A DNA stretch of 64,000 nt from an uncultured Lachnospiraceae bacterium. GTDB lineage: Bacteria; Bacillota; Clostridia; Lachnospirales; Lachnospiraceae. Location of the stretch: NCBI GenBank assembly GCA_900317555.1, contig ONHF01000004.1, positions 62,001-126,000 on the forward strand, read 5' to 3'. Positions 1-9,456 of the stretch are shown here, in pieces. The notes beneath the pieces are model-generated. The model ran no database searches. It saw nothing but the letters and a program-made list of their open reading frames with translations, and was not told the origin of the DNA. The position numbers and the translations under genes are program-made. The stretch's first letter is position 1; each line of letters begins with the position of its first letter.

Positions 1-631
1 GTGAAAGCTTCGCCTCCACCTCTTTCATATAACGGAGCGTCGTAGTGTTGTTCGCGTCCAGAAGCCTGCACCTGCGCAGCTCCTTCTCCGCCCGGCTCCA
101 CTGATGGTTCTCGATATACAAAAGCGCGAGCAGCTGCCGTGCGCGCAGATAATGCGTATTGAGCTGCAGTACCTTCTTGAGCTGGAGAATCGCGACATCG
201 AGATTGTCGGTATAGCAGCACTCGAGCGCGTGATTATAGCGTCTGATCGCCGCTGTAATATTCGAGACCATCTGCGAGCCTTCATCGAACATCCGCAGAT
301 AACTGTCCGCAAGATTGTCCTTTTCATGCAGGCGTTTGTCGTTGATGCTCTTGCTGATGACCCACTCGCTGAAAGCCGCAACGCTTTCCCCGATTTCAAA
401 ATAGCACAGTCCCAGCAGATTTCTCGCCTGCAGATTGTCCTTGTTGAACCACAGGCTCTGTTTCAGCGCTTCAATCGCGCCGGAAAGGTCACGGACCTGC
501 GCTCTTTCAAGGCCCGTGTTATACATATAGTTGGAAGTATATATAATTTTCTTGTACTGCGTAACGTCTACACCGCAGTTCGGACAATGGTTCGACTTCG
601 TAAGCTCGCAGCCGCATTTATAACAATACAT
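1..631 (-). CDS. Zinc-ribbon TPR-repeat protein (partial, runs off left edge)
   Basis: The reading frame is open from an ATG at 631 to the window edge (210 codons, C-terminus missing). The N-terminus has two CxxC pairs (C3/C6 and C16/C19), a zinc ribbon of the kind that starts many Firmicutes membrane or scaffold proteins. The rest is helical with TPR-like spacing, for example the stretches around LSGAIEALKQSLWFN and LDVAILQLKKVLQLN. The family is known for protein-protein scaffolding; no enzymatic role is visible. It lies downstream of folC and the 53-aa gene on the same strand and may end that operon. Confidence 0.75.
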   Translation of the reverse strand, partial: MYCYKCGCELTKSNHCPNCGVDVTQYKKIIYTSNYMYNTGLERAQVRDLSGAIEALKQSLWFNKDNLQARNLLGLCYFEIGESVAAFSEWVISKSINDKRLHEKDNLADSYLRMFDEGSQMVSNITAAIRRYNHALECCYTDNLDVAILQLKKVLQLNTHYLRARQLLALLYIENHQWSRAEKELRRCRLLDANNTTTLRYMKEVEAKLS

Positions 632-702
632 AGGAATCCTCTGTCAGAATATTCAACTGCGCCGGCAGATATCCGGCGCGCCGCACAGTCCGCCGAAGGC
701 TG

Positions 703-864
703 TCAATGCTGCTTGGAGCTCTCCGTCCCGAACGCGCCGTCCTTGGTCATTTTCAGCATGACATCTACCATATCTTTCATATCCTGATTGTAAATCGCCT
801 GTTCCGCGTCTTCGAGCTCGAGGCTTGGATGATATTTCTTCAGTTCTTCGTCAAAATTGATCAC
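703..864 (-). CDS. Small acidic protein of unknown function, 53 aa
   Basis: I do not recognise this protein. It starts at a GTG at 864, preceded at about 7 nt by AAAGGAG, a strong ribosome binding site. It overlaps the end of folC by 14 nt and so is translationally linked to it. The product is acidic and helical, with many Lys/Glu residues and the stretch DMKDMVDVMLKMTKDG. There is no signal peptide or metal motif. The overlap and strong ribosome site are why I call it a gene despite its length. Confidence 0.6.
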   Translation of the reverse strand: MINFDEELKKYHPSLELEDAEQAIYNQDMKDMVDVMLKMTKDGAFGTESSKQH

Positions 865-2290
865 GGTAATGCTCCTTTATATATTTCCTGAACGAACCGG
901 CAAGATAAAGCGAACCGGTTACGACAACTTGTTCATGTTCATGCAGAAGACGCAGAACCTGCGCCGCCGCGTTTTCTATACTGTCTGTCAGCTGCAGCTG
1001 CTTCGCCACGCCGCTTTCCAAAGCCGCCTCTTTCGCGGCTGTAAGCAGCTCTCCGGGTGGAAGCGCCCGGCTTCCTTCCATCGGGCACAGAAGGACTCCC
1101 TTAACCGCAGGACTCCTTAGAATATCCTTCAGTTCCCCGCGGTAATCCTTGTCTTTCATTGCAGAGAAAACAATATAGCTCCCCGATCTTCCAGCTTCGT
1201 CTTCCGCAGCGGCGGAAAGACTGCGCAGCAGCTGCCGGATACCGTCCCGGTTGTTTGCGCCGTCCAGCGTAAGTCCCGGCAGAATCTGTTCCATCCTGCA
1301 GGGAAGCTGACCATCTGAAAGCCCGCGCGTAATGCCCTCCGGATTTATCCGGTAACGTCCGCCGGAAAGCTCCTGCACGGCACGGCATGCCTCAACGGCA
1401 AGCGCGGCGTTCTGCGCCTGATAAAGTGCCCCGGTCCGCAGCTTCGCCCGGACTGTAAAAGACTGATTCCCGTTCCGGTTCCCGTTTTCCGGTGCCGGAA
1501 ATTCCGCAGGGATATTCCCGTTTTGTGAACTCTCCCGCTGACCGTTACCATGATAACGGCAAGTGTACGAAAAATCAATGCCTCCGGAGAAGTCTCTTCG
1601 GGCCTGTATATTCTCCACAGGCACGAGGAAAACCGCGCAGTTTTTACGTTTTGCTTCTTGCATGATAACCGAAAATGCCTGCGATTTTTCCGCAGAGAAA
1701 ACGCAGGCTCCGCCTTCGCGGAGTATTCCCGCTTTCTGCGCGGCGATTTTCCCGATCGTCTTGCCAAGAAACTGCTGATGATCTTCGCTGATGCTCGTAA
1801 TCACGGAAAGATCCGTGACGGGCAGCGCATTTGTAGCGTCCTGCAGGCCGCCCATTCCCGCTTCGACAATGAAAAACTCCGGTCTCCTTTCCTGAAACCA
1901 GAAAAGGCCGAGCAGGAACAGAAACTCAAAATACGAAGGATGCAGCTGCTTCCATCTTTCACACAGTTTCCTCGTCTTTTCGAAACATTCCGCGAATGCC
2001 GCCTCGGAAATCATCTCTCCGTCAAACGTCATGCGCTCTCGCGGCGTAATCAGATGCGGCGACGTAAAAACACCGGTATGATACCCCTGCTCCCTTAAAA
2101 TCTGTGCGATATAGTTGCAGGTGCTGCCCTTACCGTTCGTTCCCGCGACATGTATTACAAACGGTTTGTCTTCCCATAGAGAAAGAAGTCCCGCGCTCCG
2201 AAGATACTCCCGGACAAGTGCGACCGTATGCTTTCTCGTAAAAGAAGGAATTGTTTCGATATATTGAACGGCTTCTTCGTACGCATTCAT
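851..2290 (-). CDS. folC: Folylpolyglutamate synthase / dihydrofolate synthase
   Basis: Mur-ligase-family enzyme that adds glutamate to folates (and usually to dihydropteroate) using ATP in the cytoplasm. The P-loop HVAGTNGKGST and the downstream FTSPHL motif are diagnostic. I place the start at the ATG at 2290 (MNAYEEAVQYIE) because family members begin about there. Upstream in-frame ATGs at 2338 and 2335 would add 16 residues (from 2338) with no family match. The product is 479 aa, slightly long because of an Asn/Gly-rich insertion (about residues 230-270, NGNGQ/NGNRNGN-like) before the C-terminal domain. It follows valS by about 100 nt on the same strand, a common clostridial order. Confidence 0.93.
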   Translation of the reverse strand: MNAYEEAVQYIETIPSFTRKHTVALVREYLRSAGLLSLWEDKPFVIHVAGTNGKGSTCNYIAQILREQGYHTGVFTSPHLITPRERMTFDGEMISEAAFAECFEKTRKLCERWKQLHPSYFEFLFLLGLFWFQERRPEFFIVEAGMGGLQDATNALPVTDLSVITSISEDHQQFLGKTIGKIAAQKAGILREGGACVFSAEKSQAFSVIMQEAKRKNCAVFLVPVENIQARRDFSGGIDFSYTCRYHGNGQRESSQNGNIPAEFPAPENGNRNGNQSFTVRAKLRTGALYQAQNAALAVEACRAVQELSGGRYRINPEGITRGLSDGQLPCRMEQILPGLTLDGANNRDGIRQLLRSLSAAAEDEAGRSGSYIVFSAMKDKDYRGELKDILRSPAVKGVLLCPMEGSRALPPGELLTAAKEAALESGVAKQLQLTDSIENAAAQVLRLLHEHEQVVVTGSLYLAGSFRKYIKEHYRDQF

Positions 2291-2393
2291 GCTTATGTAA
2301 AAGTACCGGATGCAGCAGACCCGCACCCGGTACATCATTTCTTTCGATTCCGGCGGACGGCATTTCGTGCCGTGTCATCCGCTCATAATGAAG

Positions 2394-5069
2394 TTACTGC
2401 AGCTTCTTCATCTGCTCCAGCATATCCGCAGTCGCCTGCCGCTGCTGGCGGTAATTCTGCTGCTTCAAAGTTTCCTCTTCGATCTTGGCCTTCGGAGCCT
2501 TGGCAAGGAATCTCTCATTGCCAAGCATCTTCGCGCTTCTTGCAAGCTCCGCGTCGAGACGCTGCAGCTCTTTTTCAAGGCGCGCGATCTCCGTGGAAAC
2601 GTCCATCAGATCCTGCAGCGGCAGGAAGAAGGTCGCGAACGGCAGAATCACCGATACCGCTCCCTCCGGCACTCCTTCCGCATTCTCCTGCAGGACAACG
2701 TCCGACGCGCCCGCGAGACGCTCAAAGAACAGGCGGTCCTCATCAAAAATTCTTCTGATCTCTGCATCCTGTGAAACGAGGTAAACCTTCGCTTTTCTCG
2801 AAGGAGCTACGCCCCGCTCCGTACGCATCTTGCGGATTTCGGTAACCGCATCCTTAATCAGGCCGACTGCCTTTTCCTCTTCCGGATAATTGAAATCTTC
2901 TCTCCACACCGGCCACTTCGAAATCATAATCGACTCTTCCCGGCTCTGAAGGTTGCAGAAAATTTCCTCTGTAATGAAAGGCATATACGGATGCAGGAGC
3001 TTTAAGCTGCCGATCAGTACCGTCTGCAGTGTCCAGAGTGCAGCATCCTTCGAGGCCTTGTCATCTGTCAGGTAAAGCCTGGGCTTTACCATCTCAATAT
3101 ACCAGTCGCAGAATTCACCCCAGATAAAGTCATAGACTTTCTGGACCGCGATGCCGAGCTGATACTCTTCCATGTTGGAAGTAACCGAGCGGACAACATC
3201 GTTGAAGCCTGAAAGAATCCACTTGTCTTCCGGCGCAAGCGAAGGCGGAAGAACCTGCGGGTCCGCCTCGTCCCCGTCTTCCATGTTCATCATGATGAAG
3301 CGGGAAGCATTCCATACCTTGTTCGCGAAGTTCCGGTTTGCTTCTACACGTTCCGGATAGTAGCGCATGTCATTGCCGGGCGCATTACCGGTGATTAACG
3401 TCATACGAAGCGCGTCCGCGCCGTACTCGTCGATAACCTTCAATGGATCAATGCCGTTGCCCAGTGACTTCGACATCTTTCTCCCTTGAGAATCCCGGAC
3501 AAGGCCGTGGAACAGAACTGTTTTGAACGGACGCTCGCCCATCTGCTCGTAGCCGGAGAAAATCATCCGAATAACCCAGAAGAAAATAATATCGTAGCCG
3601 GTGACCAGAACATCGGTCGGATAGAAGTACTTCAGGTCTTCGGTCTGATCCGGCCAGCCCAGCGTCTCGAACGGCCAGAGCGCCGAGGAAAACCAAGTGT
3701 CCAGTGTGTCCGGATCCTGATGAAGCTTCGTACTGCCGCATTTCGGGCAGACGTGCGGTGCCTGTCTCGCGACGATTGTCTCGCCGCAATCATCGCAGTA
3801 CCAGGCGGGAATTCTGTGTCCCCACCAGAGCTGTCTTGAGATGCACCAGTCCTTGATATTGTTTGTCCAGTTGAAGTAGGTCTTCTTCATGGAGTCGGGT
3901 ATCAGCGTGATCTCGCCGTCCTCGACCGCCTTGACCGCGGGCTTTATCAGCTCGTCCATCTTCACGAACCACTGTTCCTTCACCATCGGTTCCACCGTGG
4001 TGCCGCAGCGGTCATGCGTTCCGACATTGTGTGTCAGGTCTTCGATACCGACAAGCAGTCCCATCTCATCCAGCTCACGGACGATAGCTTCTCTTGCCGC
4101 GTACCTGTCCATACCCTGATACTTGCCGCCGTTCTCATTGATCGTCGCGTCATCGTTCAGGATATTGATGACCGGCAGGTTGTGCCGTTTGCCGACCTCA
4201 AAGTCGTTCGGGTCATGCGCCGGCGTAATCTTTACAACGCCGGTTCCCTCTTCCATATCCGCGTGCTCATCGCCGACAATCGGAATCGGACGGTTCATAA
4301 TCGGCAGCATTGCCTTCCTGCCGATCAGGTCCTTATAACGCGGATCCTCGGGGTTGACCGCAAGCGCGGTATCGCCGAGCATGGTTTCCGGACGGGTCGT
4401 TGCGAACTCCAGAAACTGCGTCTTGCTGACGGTCCCGTCCTCTTCAATCAGAGGATATTTGATATGCCAGAAGTGGCTTGCCTGTTCCTTGTATTCCACT
4501 TCGGCGTCGGAAATCGAAGTATGGCAGACAGGGCACCAGTTGACAATGCGGTTGCCCTTGTAAATCCATCCTTTTTCATGCATCCGCACAAATGTTTCGG
4601 TGACGGCGCGGTTGCAGCCTTCATCCATTGTGAAACGCTCGCGGTCCCAGTCACAGGAAGATCCGAGCTTCTTGAGCTGGGTCACGATTCTGTGGCCATA
4701 CTCTTCCCGCCATTCCCAGCATTTCTTAAGGAAGCCTTCTCTTCCAAGGTCCGCCTTGGTAATGCCCTGCTCTTTCAGCGCGTTTATGACCTTGACTTCT
4801 GTCGCGATGGATGCGTGATCCGTTCCGGGCTGCCAGAGCGCGTTATATCCCTGCATCCTCTTAAAGCGGATGATGATATCCTGCATGGTCTCGTCCAGCG
4901 CGTGTCCCATGTGCAGCTGACCGGTGATATTCGGCGGCGGAATGACAATGGTGAACGGCTGTTTGCTGTGATCCACCTCGGCGTGGAAATACTTCTTCTC
5001 TTCCCACTTCTTATACAGACGGTCCTCAATCTGTCCGGGATCGTATGTCTTGGACAATTCCTTTTTCAT
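2394..5069 (-). CDS. valS: Valyl-tRNA synthetase
   Basis: Class I aminoacyl-tRNA synthetase charging tRNA-Val. At 891 aa it has full family length. The HIGH-type motif PPPNITGQLHMGHALD lies at residues 44-59 and the KMSKS motif, within GRKMSKSLGNG, near residue 530. A CxxC zinc-type pair is present in the inserted editing region, and the last 70 residues form the coiled-coil arm typical of ValRS (EIARLEKELQRLDAELA). The gene sits between the carrier protein gene upstream and folC downstream, all leftward. The sequence shows no T-box in the short 34-nt spacer upstream, so it is probably read from an upstream promoter. Confidence 0.98.
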   Translation of the reverse strand: MKKELSKTYDPGQIEDRLYKKWEEKKYFHAEVDHSKQPFTIVIPPPNITGQLHMGHALDETMQDIIIRFKRMQGYNALWQPGTDHASIATEVKVINALKEQGITKADLGREGFLKKCWEWREEYGHRIVTQLKKLGSSCDWDRERFTMDEGCNRAVTETFVRMHEKGWIYKGNRIVNWCPVCHTSISDAEVEYKEQASHFWHIKYPLIEEDGTVSKTQFLEFATTRPETMLGDTALAVNPEDPRYKDLIGRKAMLPIMNRPIPIVGDEHADMEEGTGVVKITPAHDPNDFEVGKRHNLPVINILNDDATINENGGKYQGMDRYAAREAIVRELDEMGLLVGIEDLTHNVGTHDRCGTTVEPMVKEQWFVKMDELIKPAVKAVEDGEITLIPDSMKKTYFNWTNNIKDWCISRQLWWGHRIPAWYCDDCGETIVARQAPHVCPKCGSTKLHQDPDTLDTWFSSALWPFETLGWPDQTEDLKYFYPTDVLVTGYDIIFFWVIRMIFSGYEQMGERPFKTVLFHGLVRDSQGRKMSKSLGNGIDPLKVIDEYGADALRMTLITGNAPGNDMRYYPERVEANRNFANKVWNASRFIMMNMEDGDEADPQVLPPSLAPEDKWILSGFNDVVRSVTSNMEEYQLGIAVQKVYDFIWGEFCDWYIEMVKPRLYLTDDKASKDAALWTLQTVLIGSLKLLHPYMPFITEEIFCNLQSREESIMISKWPVWREDFNYPEEEKAVGLIKDAVTEIRKMRTERGVAPSRKAKVYLVSQDAEIRRIFDEDRLFFERLAGASDVVLQENAEGVPEGAVSVILPFATFFLPLQDLMDVSTEIARLEKELQRLDAELARSAKMLGNERFLAKAPKAKIEEETLKQQNYRQQRQATADMLEQMKKLQ

Positions 5070-5103
5070 AACACTTCCTCAATGTCTGTCTTAATGCCTG
5101 TTC

Positions 5104-5331
5104 TCAATCTTCCTGCAGCCGCTGAACCATCGCGTAGAGCGCTGCCGCGCTGTTGAAATTCTTCGGCACGATTTCAGACGCCGGAATCGAAATGTCGTAG
5201 GCGTCGTTCAAAGCGCTGATGATCTGCAGAATATCGAAGGAATTGAGAATTCCGTCGTCAATTAACGTCGTGCAGTTCTCAAAGTCCACATCGTCCTTAA
5301 TGTCCTGAAGGATTGAAATCAGTTCTTCCAT
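5104..5331 (-). CDS. Acyl/aminoacyl carrier protein (DltC-like)
   Basis: A 75-aa phosphopantetheine-carrier protein. Ser31 in DGILNSFDILQ matches the attachment serine of the DSL-type motif, and the four-helix carrier pattern continues through YDISIPASEI. The start is the ATG at 5331 behind AAGGAGCG. It follows the decarboxylase and adenylation genes, so the likely role is to hold the activated amino acid as a thioester during decarboxylation or transfer. Such carriers serve DltC (D-alanine) or BtrI (glutamate/GABA) roles. Context favours a standalone aminoacyl carrier over the fatty-acid ACP. Confidence 0.88.
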   Translation of the reverse strand: MEELISILQDIKDDVDFENCTTLIDDGILNSFDILQIISALNDAYDISIPASEIVPKNFNSAAALYAMVQRLQED

Positions 5332-5415
5332 AATTGTAACGCTCCTTACCTTGGTTTTGCCGAAATAGCGCGGTCCCGTTTCCCCGCGCCCGTTTATACC
5401 TGTTCCCGGTCCGGC

Positions 5416-6633
5416 TCAGCTGTGAATTGTGTTGAACGGACTCGTTTCCGTGAAGTCACGCACAAGGCGCGGACCCGAGTTCTTATTATATAACACAATT
5501 CGCGGCATTGTTCTAGAAAGGAACAGATAAATTCCCTCTGTCACCGAATATGCGCCGATGTTCGTAAACACGAGCACGTCTCCGGTCGCAAGTCCCCGCA
5601 TCTCCACAGACCGCACCAGATCATCGTTGGTTGTACACAAAGAGCCGCAGATGGCATAGGTCTTTGTGTCTTCGCGGAGAGCTTCTGCCCCGCTCTTCTC
5701 CGGCTCCACTTTCAGGTGGCGAATGACCGGGACTTTCATGCCCATGATCTGTCCCAGATAATTCACATGGTTGATGCCGCCGTCCGTGATTGCGTAGTTC
5801 TTTCCGTCCGCGCTCTTTTGATCCACAACCTTCGTCAGGTAATATCCACATTCGGTTGCAAGAAAACGGCCCATCTCCACCGTCAGCTCCGCCCATGCGC
5901 AAACGCTCTGCAGAACCGGTGCCAGTTCCTTTGCGGGCGCCAGCGTATCCGAAAAGTCATCTCCTTCAAAAAGCGGCACCGGAAGACCCGGTCCGTATTC
6001 GAGCTTTTGCAGCCTGAAGCCAAGATCCCGCCGCACTTCCTCAAAAAGGCCGTGAAGCATTTCCAACTCTTCGATCTGCTTGTGCAAGCCTTTGTTTTTC
6101 CGCTGCGTACCGACGAAATAATGCACGCCTTCCAGCCGCACATGCGGATACGATGCCCGGTTCGAAATAAGATATATCAGATCCTCTTTCGACATGCCGA
6201 ACTGTGCGCCGCTGCTAAGACGCAGCAGAACCGGGATCGTCAAGTTCTGTCTGCGGGCGGCATCCTCCAGAAACTGCAGTTGTCCCCTGGATTCCGCCGT
6301 GTAGATGCCGGCTCCGGTTCCCGGATAAGTGACCGCCTCATCGCAGTTTTCAGGCGATTTATATACACCGGAATATACGATATCCCCGCCGGGTACGCCC
6401 AGCGCCTTGCAGATATCCAGTTCGCCGGGGCTGCAGACTTCCAGTCGGTCCAGTTTTCCAAGCGCCGCCGGAATCAGGAACGGATTCGCCTTAATGGAAT
6501 AGCACAGACGGATATCGGCGCCGAAGATCTCCCGGACCGCGGCGATCCGCTCTTCCAGCGCGGATTCGTCAAAGATATACGACGGCGTACCATACTGCCG
6601 CGCAAGTTTTCCCAGCAAAGCATCATTTAGCAC
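5416..6633 (-). CDS. Fold-type III PLP-dependent decarboxylase (LysA/BtrK-like)
   Basis: 405 aa. Lys48 in YSIKANPF is the expected PLP Schiff-base lysine, and EMGRFLA and the cysteine in CGSLCTTND match the conserved C-terminal motifs of diaminopimelate/ornithine decarboxylases. The start is a GTG at 6633 with GGAGG upstream, overlapping the adenylation gene by 11 nt. In the family, members next to an adenylation enzyme and a free carrier, such as BtrK of butirosin synthesis, decarboxylate an amino acid held on the carrier. That role is inferred here from gene order. It is unlikely to be the housekeeping LysA because no lysine genes are nearby. Confidence 0.85.
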   Translation of the reverse strand: MLNDALLGKLARQYGTPSYIFDESALEERIAAVREIFGADIRLCYSIKANPFLIPAALGKLDRLEVCSPGELDICKALGVPGGDIVYSGVYKSPENCDEAVTYPGTGAGIYTAESRGQLQFLEDAARRQNLTIPVLLRLSSGAQFGMSKEDLIYLISNRASYPHVRLEGVHYFVGTQRKNKGLHKQIEELEMLHGLFEEVRRDLGFRLQKLEYGPGLPVPLFEGDDFSDTLAPAKELAPVLQSVCAWAELTVEMGRFLATECGYYLTKVVDQKSADGKNYAITDGGINHVNYLGQIMGMKVPVIRHLKVEPEKSGAEALREDTKTYAICGSLCTTNDDLVRSVEMRGLATGDVLVFTNIGAYSVTEGIYLFLSRTMPRIVLYNKNSGPRLVRDFTETSPFNTIHS

Positions 6634-8176
6634 GATAAATATCCTCCAGCGCGTGGCGGTCGATTTTGCCGTTCTTGTTCAGCGGCATTTCTTCCAGCGC
6701 AATGACCTTGTTCGGAAGCATGAACGGCGGAAGGACGCCGCGCAGTTCCTCTTCGAGTTCCTTTTTATCCCTTTCTCCGGTGTAAAACAGAATCAGCTTT
6801 TTCTTATCACTGTCATAAATGCAGCAGGCGCGGCTGACGCCGTCTCTTGCCATTGTATCCGCCTCGATTTCACCGAGCTCGATGCGGTGCCCCAGATGCT
6901 TGATCTGAAAATCTCTGCGGGATACATAAATGAGATTCCCGTCCGCGTCATAGCGGCCGATGTCGCCGGTCCGGTACATCATTTCCGGATAATCCTTCTG
7001 CAGCGGATTCGGCATAAAGGCTTGTGCCGTCCGCTGCGGATCTTTGTAATATCCAAGGGCCAGGCAGGTGCCGGCCACGCAAATCTCGCCTTCGGTTCCG
7101 TTCGCCGCGCTCTCCTCTTTCGTCACTTCATGGTTGTTCTCATCCAGAAGAAAGACCTTCTCGTTCGGGAATGTGCATCCGGCGGGAATAATATCCGTCA
7201 GCGCGTATTCCTTGTTTCTGTCCAGCACATAATAAGTGCAGTTGCAGGTAATTTCGGTCGGGCCGTAGAGATTCACATAGACGGCGTCCGGAAGATACTG
7301 CTTCCACTTATTGAGCTGCCTGACCGGCATGACTTCTCCGCTGAACATTACAAGGCGCACCGTCTCCGGCGTTTTATAGTCCAGCGCGTTCATGATGGAG
7401 ACAAAACACATCGCACTGACCGCCCAGATCAGAACACTTGCCTTCTTTTCGCAGAGATAATCCATCAGTGTTGTCGGCGCGCTGAAATATTCTCTCGGAA
7501 TAATCTGCACTTTCGCGCCGGTCATCAGTCCGCTGTAAATATCCTTGACCGATACGTCAAAATCAAACGGTGCCTGATTCGCAAGCACGTCGCTCTCGCG
7601 GATACCGAAGATCTGCGTCAGCCAGGTTATAAAATCGAGAACGCTCCGGTGTCCGACCGCCACACCCTTGGGTGTTCCGGTCGAGCCGCTCGTGAAGTTC
7701 ACATACAGAGGATCAAGGTCCGTCGCCTGCGCCCGGATCTTTGAAAGCAGCGCCTCATCCGGCTGCGTTTCCGCAAGCTCCAGCATAAAATCCTCTATGC
7801 AGATCAGCCTGCCTGAAAAAGAAAGGCTCTTCGCTTTTTCGTATTCCGAACGGTCTGTGATCATAACTGCCGGATCCAGTACATCCACTGTCTTCTGCGC
7901 TCTCGCGGCAGGCTGGCGCACATCAATAAAGCTGTAGAAGCCGCCGGCATAGACAGCGCCGAACATGGCGCACACCGCGGGCACACTCTTTTCCATATAG
8001 AAGGCTACCGGCTTCCGCGGAAGAACGCCAAGACCCGCCAGTCTGGTTCCTGCACTTTTCGCCGCAAGAAGCAGCTCTTCAAAACTGATATCCTGCACGG
8101 GATCGCCGAATGCCGGACTGTCCCCGCGCCTTGCGGCTTCCTTTTCCAGGAGCTCGAGTACGTTTGTATAATACAT
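6623..8176 (-). CDS. Amino-acid adenylation enzyme (DltA-like, carrier-loading)
   Basis: AMP-forming ligase of 517 aa that should activate an amino acid and load it on the carrier protein. Core motifs are present in order: VNFTSGSTGTPKG (A3), APFDFDVSVKD (A4), NLYGPTEIT (A5), YRTGDIGRYDADG (A7), RRDFQIKHLGHRIELGEIE (A8) and NKNGKIDRHAL (A10). I use the ATG at 8176 (MYYTNVLELLEKEA). The in-frame ATG at 8227 lies inside the preceding gene. There is no attached carrier or condensation domain, as in DltA. Substrate cannot be read from the sequence; the neighbouring decarboxylase argues against plain D-alanine. Confidence 0.88.
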   Translation of the reverse strand: MYYTNVLELLEKEAARRGDSPAFGDPVQDISFEELLLAAKSAGTRLAGLGVLPRKPVAFYMEKSVPAVCAMFGAVYAGGFYSFIDVRQPAARAQKTVDVLDPAVMITDRSEYEKAKSLSFSGRLICIEDFMLELAETQPDEALLSKIRAQATDLDPLYVNFTSGSTGTPKGVAVGHRSVLDFITWLTQIFGIRESDVLANQAPFDFDVSVKDIYSGLMTGAKVQIIPREYFSAPTTLMDYLCEKKASVLIWAVSAMCFVSIMNALDYKTPETVRLVMFSGEVMPVRQLNKWKQYLPDAVYVNLYGPTEITCNCTYYVLDRNKEYALTDIIPAGCTFPNEKVFLLDENNHEVTKEESAANGTEGEICVAGTCLALGYYKDPQRTAQAFMPNPLQKDYPEMMYRTGDIGRYDADGNLIYVSRRDFQIKHLGHRIELGEIEADTMARDGVSRACCIYDSDKKKLILFYTGERDKKELEEELRGVLPPFMLPNKVIALEEMPLNKNGKIDRHALEDIYRAK

Positions 8177-8186
8177 AACTAACCTG

Positions 8187-9377
8187 TCAGTCGATGTCGG
8201 TGATTTTTTCGTATCCGCCGGCAGCATCTTTTCCTTTCCTGTCCTTTTTGTTCTTCTTTTCGTTCCTGTTCTTTTTGTCTTTCTTTGCTTTTCTGTTTCC
8301 TTTGTCCTGCTTCTCTTCCTTGTCTTTGCTGTGCTTCCCGTCTTCTTTCTTCTGCTTTGCCGCTCCGGCAGGTGTCTTCAGTCCTCCGCTCTCGGTATAA
8401 TCGTTGCGGCCGTTTTTATTCAGGTCTATATACTTTGCAGGATCCGGCTTGCCCGTGCCGCTGATCTTTGTAGCCTCTTCCTTTTCGACAAGATCCGGGG
8501 AGATGCCTTTCTCGGATAACAGTGTTGTTTTGCACTGTAAAAGCTTTTCCTTCTCCTGCGCGGGCATCTCGGGATACGAAGGCTTTGTAGCCTTCATAAC
8601 ATCCAGCAGAATTTCCGTCAGCAGATATCTTGTATACCACTTATCATCCGCGGGGATCGCGTACCAGGGTGCCTCTTTTGAAGCCGTCTTCGAAATGACT
8701 TCGTCGAACGTCTTCATATATTCATCAAACTTCTCACGGGTGTCGAGGTCGCCGGACTCAAACTTCCAGTTCTTGTCTTCTCTGTCGATGCGCTCGAGGA
8801 AACGCTCTCTTTGCTCGTCTTTCGAGACATGCAGGAAGACCTTGACGACACGGTAGCTGTTCTCATACAGATACTGCTCGTAATTTTTGACCTGCCGGAT
8901 TCTCCGGTCAATAAAGTCCTCTTCGGACTGAGACAGGATCCGTTCCGACATCTGATAAGTATCTTTCAGATGCAGCACTTTCGCTGTGATGACATCTTCA
9001 TAATAACTGCGGTTAAAAACAGCGATCTCCCCGCGCGCCGGCAGCGCTTTGTTCACGCGCCAGAGGTAGTCATGCGAAAGCTCTTCCTCCGAAGGGCGCT
9101 TGAAGCAGGTAACCCGCACTCCCTGCGGATTCATGCCGCTTACGGCATGGCGGATCAGTGAGTCCTTGCCCGCCGCGTCCAGAGCCTGCAGCACGAGAAT
9201 GATGCCTTCCTTTTTACAGGCATAAAACCTGTTCTGCAGTTCGCTCATTTCCGCCAGATTCTTCTCAAACTTACCAAGAATCCCGGCTTTGGTTACGTCA
9301 TCCATGCTGCTGTCTGTCGGAAGTTCTTCCAGATGGCATTTCCTGGTTCCGTCGATCCTGTACTTATCCGCTTTCAT
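8187..9377 (-). CDS. Polyphosphate kinase 2 family protein with Lys-rich tail
   Basis: 396 aa. The PPK2 core has a Walker-A-type LDAAGKDS (residues 66-73) and the family motif VFNRSYYEDV, so it should move phosphate between polyphosphate and a nucleoside mono- or diphosphate. The last about 60 residues are almost all Lys, Asp, Glu, Asn and Arg (KKDKKNRNEKK-type), not part of the family core; the tail may bind polyphosphate or nucleic acid. The start at 9377 is behind GGAGG. It is first in the leftward operon. Phosphorylating AMP made by the adenylation enzyme is a plausible but unproven link. The substrate class is not decided. Confidence 0.88.
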   Translation of the reverse strand: MKADKYRIDGTRKCHLEELPTDSSMDDVTKAGILGKFEKNLAEMSELQNRFYACKKEGIILVLQALDAAGKDSLIRHAVSGMNPQGVRVTCFKRPSEEELSHDYLWRVNKALPARGEIAVFNRSYYEDVITAKVLHLKDTYQMSERILSQSEEDFIDRRIRQVKNYEQYLYENSYRVVKVFLHVSKDEQRERFLERIDREDKNWKFESGDLDTREKFDEYMKTFDEVISKTASKEAPWYAIPADDKWYTRYLLTEILLDVMKATKPSYPEMPAQEKEKLLQCKTTLLSEKGISPDLVEKEEATKISGTGKPDPAKYIDLNKNGRNDYTESGGLKTPAGAAKQKKEDGKHSKDKEEKQDKGNRKAKKDKKNRNEKKNKKDRKGKDAAGGYEKITDID

Positions 9378-9400
9378 TTTCTCCTCCGCTGCTGCACGAT

Positions 9401-9420
9401 GCTTTCCGGTGCCGGAAAGC
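9401..9420. repeat. Perfect palindrome in the ppk2 leader
   Basis: GCTTTCCGG-TG-CCGGAAAGC is a 9-bp inverted repeat with 2-bp spacing. It lies between the predicted ppk2 -10 box and its ribosome binding site. It could be an operator or a small RNA hairpin; there is no T-run, so it is not a terminator. Confidence 0.5.
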
Positions 9421-9456
9421 CGGTGCCTGCCGCCGTGCAGACATTATATTCAATAT

